A stretch of 9,925 nucleotides of DNA from Fimbriimonadales bacterium (GTDB lineage: Bacteria; Armatimonadota; Fimbriimonadia; Fimbriimonadales; ATM1). The notes below the pieces were generated by a model. That model saw nothing but the letters and a program-made list of their open reading frames with translations, did no database searches and had not been told where the DNA came from. Location of the stretch: NCBI GenBank assembly GCA_025922995.1, contig JAICGT010000022.1:1-9925 (forward strand). The letters are read 5' to 3'. Made by a program: the position numbers and the translations under genes. Positions 6,797 to 9,925 of the stretch are shown in pieces. Position 1 is the first letter of the stretch. Each line of letters opens with the position of its first letter.

Positions 6797-7384
6797 ATGG
6801 GTAGAAAATCCGATGCGAGAGATAGGATTCTGGACAGCGCCATCGCCCTGATGCACGAGCGGGGATACTCGTCGATCGGGGTGGAGGACATCATGCAGCG
6901 CGCGGGAGTCGGCAAGAGCAGCTTCTACCATTTTTTTAAGTCCAAGGAGGCGTTGGGAGCCGCCGCCATCGACGAGTACTCGGACCGATCGGAGGCTAAC
7001 TTATTCGTCAAGGCGTTCAGCGACACCATTGAGCCCCTCGACCGCCCGTTGCGGCTCATGGCGATGATCTGCAACGACGATTTGCCCGCGCTGGGATGCC
7101 TCGGAGGAAACAGCGCTGCGGAGAATTCGACGACCAGCGAGGCGATACGTGTGAGGACCGAACAGTTTCTCGGACGCTTGCGAGATCACTTCGCGGCTGC
7201 ATACTCCGAGGCAGTTGACGAAATGGACCTGCACCCTGACGCCCCCGTCGAAATGCTGGCGGACGCCTCGGTCGCTTACCTCCAAGGCGTGCTGCTCATG
7301 TGCAGGGCTCGCAAGTCGTGGGAACCGCTGAAAGAATTCGGTCCTATGGTCCGGAACCTCTGGACTCCACACCGCATAGGTTAG
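6797..7384 (+). CDS. TetR/AcrR-family transcriptional regulator
   Basis: This 195-residue dimeric repressor type has an N-terminal helix-turn-helix at about 9-55: RDRILDSAIALMHERGYSS, then VEDIMQRAGVGKSSFYHFF, where the recognition helix lies near VGKSSFYHFF. The C-terminal ligand and dimer half contains GCLGGNSAAE at 100-109. This is the variant of the GCxxGN signature seen in TetR subgroups that respond to electrophiles or small acyl compounds. C101 could sense a reactive ligand, but that is inference. The start follows AAAGG (6784-6788) with an eight-base spacer. The gene is convergent with the carboxylase beta gene, two bases apart. The target genes are unknown; the carboxylase, the protease operon or autoregulation are all possible. 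Confidence 0.93.
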   Translation: MGRKSDARDRILDSAIALMHERGYSSIGVEDIMQRAGVGKSSFYHFFKSKEALGAAAIDEYSDRSEANLFVKAFSDTIEPLDRPLRLMAMICNDDLPALGCLGGNSAAENSTTSEAIRVRTEQFLGRLRDHFAAAYSEAVDEMDLHPDAPVEMLADASVAYLQGVLLMCRARKSWEPLKEFGPMVRNLWTPHRIG

Positions 7385-7386
7385 CC

Positions 7387-8985
7387 CTACATTCTAAAAA
7401 CGGGGAACTCGGTATCCGGAATAGGGGCGTGCATCGCTGCCGTCAGCGCCAAACCGACGGTAGCCCTGGTTTCCGTCGGCAGGATAATTCCGTCGTCCCA
7501 CATTCGCGCAGTCGCATAGTACGGACTGCCTTCGCGCTCGTACTGCTCCCGCACCGGATCACCTATTGCATTACGCTCTTCTTCCGAAATTTCTCCCTTC
7601 ATTTCTTTAATCGTAATCAACACCTGTGCTGCCTGCTCCGCGCCCATAACGCTGATGCGAGAGTTAGGCCATGTAAACAAAAACCGCGGAGAATAGGCGC
7701 GGCCACACATGGCGTAGTTCCCTGCTCCGTGCGATCCGCCGATAATCACCGTGATTTTCGGAACTTGGGTAGCGCTAACCGCTTGCACGATTTTTGCGCC
7801 GTCTTTGGTGATGCCTCCTTCTTCGTAGCGACGCCCGACCATGAAACCGGTGATGTTCTGCAAAAACACAAGCGGGATCTTGCGTCGTGAGCACAACTCG
7901 ATAAAGTGCGCGCCCTTTATAGCGCTTTCGCTGAAGAGCACGCCGTTGTTGGCTAATATTCCGACCGGCATTCCCATCCATCTCGCGAATCCGGTTACCA
8001 AAGTCGCCCCATACTCCTTTTTAAACTCATGAAAACGCGAGCCATCGACGAGCCTTGCGATGACGTCTCTAACGTCGTACGGCTGACGCGGGTCGGGCGG
8101 GATAATTCCCGCGATCTCGCTCGCATCCCAGAGCGGGTCTTCGATCGGGCACTCGTCGAACGCAGTCTTTTCGCGAATTCCTAAATTTGCGACGATATCG
8201 CGGCAGATCATCAGCGCGTGCTCGTCATTTTCAGCGAGGTGATCCGTTACTCCACTGACGCGGGAATGCATGGCACCTCCTCCCAAGTCCTCGGCGGAAA
8301 CCTCCTCGCCGGTGGCAGCTTTCACCAACGGCGGCCCCGCCAAATAAATGGTTCCGGTTCCCTTTACGATAACATTCTCGTCGCTCATCGCCGGAACATA
8401 AGCGCCGCCCGCAGTGCACATCCCCATGACGACGGCAATTTGTGGGATTCCCTTGGACGACATGATCGCTTGGTTATAAAAAATCCTGCCGAAGTGTTCC
8501 TTATCCGGAAACACTTCGCTTTGCATCGGCAGAAAAACTCCGCCCGAATCGACCAAGTAGATGATAGGCAGTCGGTTTTCCAGAGCAATTTCTTGGGCTC
8601 GCAAGTGTTTGCGAATCGTGAGCGGATAGTACGTGCCGCCTTTCACTGTGGCGTCGTTCGATAGGATTACGCACAACTTCCCTGCCACACAACCGAGACC
8701 GGCAATTACGCCTGCGGAAGGCACTTCGTTGTCGTACATTCCGTTGGCCGCAAGCATGCCGATTTCAAGAAGCGGAGTGCCCGTGTCGAGCAGCAAGTCT
8801 ATCCGCTCCCGCGCAGTCAACTTGCCTCGCTCATGCTGAAGCAGCCGCGACTTTTCCGGCCCACCCTGCCTTATGCGCTCCCGCAGTTCCAGCAGGCACC
8901 CCTCGATCCGTGCGTACTCCGTCGCATTCGCGGCAAATGCTGCCGCCTTCAAATCGATCTTGCTCCGAATAGGCTCCACGGGCAA
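7387..8985 (-). CDS. mccB: Acyl-CoA carboxylase beta subunit, methylcrotonyl-CoA type
   Basis: This is the carboxyltransferase subunit that moves CO2 from biotin to an acyl-CoA, most likely 3-methylcrotonyl-CoA in leucine breakdown. At 532 residues it is full length for MCC beta. The N-terminal half has [19 protein letters not shown] (116-134), LVDSGG and GMCTAGGAY (188-196), plus [15 protein letters not shown] (244-258), which favours MCC over propionyl-CoA carboxylase. The C-terminal half has [14 protein letters not shown] (375-388) and [15 protein letters not shown] (416-430), and it ends in FPVFRM as many MCC betas do. Geranyl-CoA carboxylase is a close alternative. The TTG at 8985 and the GTG at 8979 are both possible starts, and neither has a clear Shine-Dalgarno. 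The biotin-carrying alpha subunit is not downstream: the neighbour is the convergent TetR gene. It must lie elsewhere or upstream of a split operon. Confidence 0.92.
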   Translation of the reverse strand: MPVEPIRSKIDLKAAAFAANATEYARIEGCLLELRERIRQGGPEKSRLLQHERGKLTARERIDLLLDTGTPLLEIGMLAANGMYDNEVPSAGVIAGLGCVAGKLCVILSNDATVKGGTYYPLTIRKHLRAQEIALENRLPIIYLVDSGGVFLPMQSEVFPDKEHFGRIFYNQAIMSSKGIPQIAVVMGMCTAGGAYVPAMSDENVIVKGTGTIYLAGPPLVKAATGEEVSAEDLGGGAMHSRVSGVTDHLAENDEHALMICRDIVANLGIREKTAFDECPIEDPLWDASEIAGIIPPDPRQPYDVRDVIARLVDGSRFHEFKKEYGATLVTGFARWMGMPVGILANNGVLFSESAIKGAHFIELCSRRKIPLVFLQNITGFMVGRRYEEGGITKDGAKIVQAVSATQVPKITVIIGGSHGAGNYAMCGRAYSPRFLFTWPNSRISVMGAEQAAQVLITIKEMKGEISEEERNAIGDPVREQYEREGSPYYATARMWDDGIILPTETRATVGLALTAAMHAPIPDTEFPVFRM

Positions 8986-8986
8986 G

Positions 8987-8992
8987 ATTCTA
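8987..8992 (-). promoter_or_regulatory. Possible -10 box (TAGAAT) directly upstream of mccB
   Basis: On the minus strand TAGAAT matches the -10 consensus at five of six bases. It lies so close to the coding region that transcription would start at about the GTG at 8979, giving a nearly leaderless mRNA. That would explain the missing Shine-Dalgarno. The best -35, TTCGAC with an 18-base spacer, is poor. A second TAGAAT lies at 9016-9021. Confidence 0.2.
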
Positions 8993-9042
8993 CACTGCCG
9001 CTTCGGATACGTCGAATTCTAAGCGCGGGTATCTTCAAGCGG

Positions 9043-9925
9043 ATGATAACGCTCATCGCCGCTGTCGCTCTCACGCCCGCGCAGGCTTTCGAGTTTAAGG
9101 ACGCCCTGCGAACATCGCCTCAGGTTTTGGCCGGTAGGAGGCCGATTCACACCGACCCCATCGAGCACGCCCTCGTTATGGGTACCTTCATAAAGCCTAC
9201 GGCCGGCGGGACCTGGCGCCCTGCCGAGGCTGACGCAGAGGGTCGAATACGCGGAAACGGCTACTTCTACAGCGAGTATCAGTCGCTTGAAGACACGGTC
9301 ATGCTGCTCCAAGCAGAAGGCAATTCGCTCGTCTACGTCAACGGCTCGATTCGCCCTGGCGACGTGTACGGCTATGGATATCTACGGCTTCCTGTCGCCA
9401 TAAAAACGGGAGCAAACTCGTTCCTTTTTCAGTCGTCGCGGGGCGGCATTAAGGCGAAACTTCTGCCTGTTGATAAGCCCGTGTTCATCGACCTAGCCGA
9501 TCCGACGCTCCCCGATTTTGTAATGGGGGATCGTAATGCAGTCCATGCGGCTCTCGTGGTTACGAATGCAAGCACGCGCCGCGAAGGGCTCACCTTGACT
9601 GCGACCGTCGATGGCACGGTCAGAAAGACTTGGCTTCCCGCAATTCCTCCGATGACTCTGCGAAAGGTCGGATTTCAGATTCCCCCGCCAACGCGCCTCG
9701 ACCGCGACACTGTCGAGTGTAGCGTGCGCCTTATGTCGGGAGAAGCGATTCTCGATGAGAAGACGCTTAGCCTGAGGCTGCGAGCGGACAGCCAGACCCA
9801 CAAGCGCACGTTTATCAGCGACATCGATGGGAGCGTGCAGTATTACGGCGTTAACCCCGCCGCTCCGCTTCCGAACGACCACGACCGAGTGGGCATCGTC
9901 CTCACTTTGCACGGGGCGGGCGTCG
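9043..9925 (+). CDS. Secreted alpha/beta-hydrolase (prolyl-oligopeptidase-like), N-terminal part (runs off right edge)
   Basis: The frame is open for 294 codons to the window end. The first 15 residues, MITLIAAVALTPAQA, look like a short signal peptide with an AQA cleavage site, so the protein is probably exported. Residues 16 to about 280 are beta-rich and tyrosine/glycine-rich (GNGYFYSEYQS, VYVNGSIRPGDVYGYGYLRL), resembling a jelly-roll or sandwich module. Next come HKRTFISDIDGSVQYYGVNP (about 256-275) and then VLTLHGAGV at the window edge (286-294). The HGAG is the oxyanion-hole motif that opens the alpha/beta-hydrolase fold; the catalytic Ser, Asp and His lie outside the window. Similar proteins annotated as prolyl oligopeptidase or esterase occur in planctomycetes and armatimonads. 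The signal lacks a basic N-terminus at this ATG; the codons just upstream encode Lys-Arg, so a non-ATG earlier start is conceivable. The substrate is unknown. Confidence 0.8.
   Translation, partial: MITLIAAVALTPAQAFEFKDALRTSPQVLAGRRPIHTDPIEHALVMGTFIKPTAGGTWRPAEADAEGRIRGNGYFYSEYQSLEDTVMLLQAEGNSLVYVNGSIRPGDVYGYGYLRLPVAIKTGANSFLFQSSRGGIKAKLLPVDKPVFIDLADPTLPDFVMGDRNAVHAALVVTNASTRREGLTLTATVDGTVRKTWLPAIPPMTLRKVGFQIPPPTRLDRDTVECSVRLMSGEAILDEKTLSLRLRADSQTHKRTFISDIDGSVQYYGVNPAAPLPNDHDRVGIVLTLHGAGV

Overview
The window is gene-dense bacterial DNA of moderately high GC: nine protein genes and almost no spare sequence. I think it comes from a free-living bacterium of the Armatimonadota (Fimbriimonas-like) or a nearby phylum. 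The hints are a DUF6785-type membrane protein, an RRM protein with a long glycine tail, a planctomycete/armatimonad-style secreted hydrolase and frequent GTG/TTG starts. This placement is inference. There is no rRNA, tRNA, CRISPR array, phage or insertion sequence.

Left block (1-2762, minus strand): queC (preQ0 synthase, queuosine pathway), then a CPA1-type Na+/H+ antiporter fused to a C-terminal rhodanese domain, then a 132-residue orphan protein, then the start of efp (elongation factor P) running off the left edge. The genes touch: queC/antiporter share ATGA, and antiporter/orphan share GTGA once the antiporter is read through an in-frame TGA at 679-681. That TGA sits where rhodaneses carry the catalytic cysteine. 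The frame stays rhodanese-like for 41 more codons and ends on the stop that overlaps the next start. A selenocysteine codon is the most interesting reading; a recent nonsense mutation or a base error is the main alternative. This is the observation most worth following up.

Middle block (2763-6742, plus strand): a 133-bp divergent intergenic region leads into a small RRM/glycine-rich RNA-binding protein. Its leader can form two mutually exclusive hairpins next to the ribosome binding site, and the gene ends in a textbook intrinsic terminator. A two-gene unit follows: a DUF6785-family multi-spanning membrane protein overlapping (GTGA) a CPBP-family intramembrane protease with an unusually long N-terminal extramembrane region.

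Right block (6743-9925): a TetR-family regulator (plus) converges, two bases apart, on a complete acyl-CoA carboxylase beta subunit of the methylcrotonyl-CoA type (minus). A short divergent gap then leads to a secreted alpha/beta-hydrolase-like protein that runs off the right edge just after its HGAG motif.
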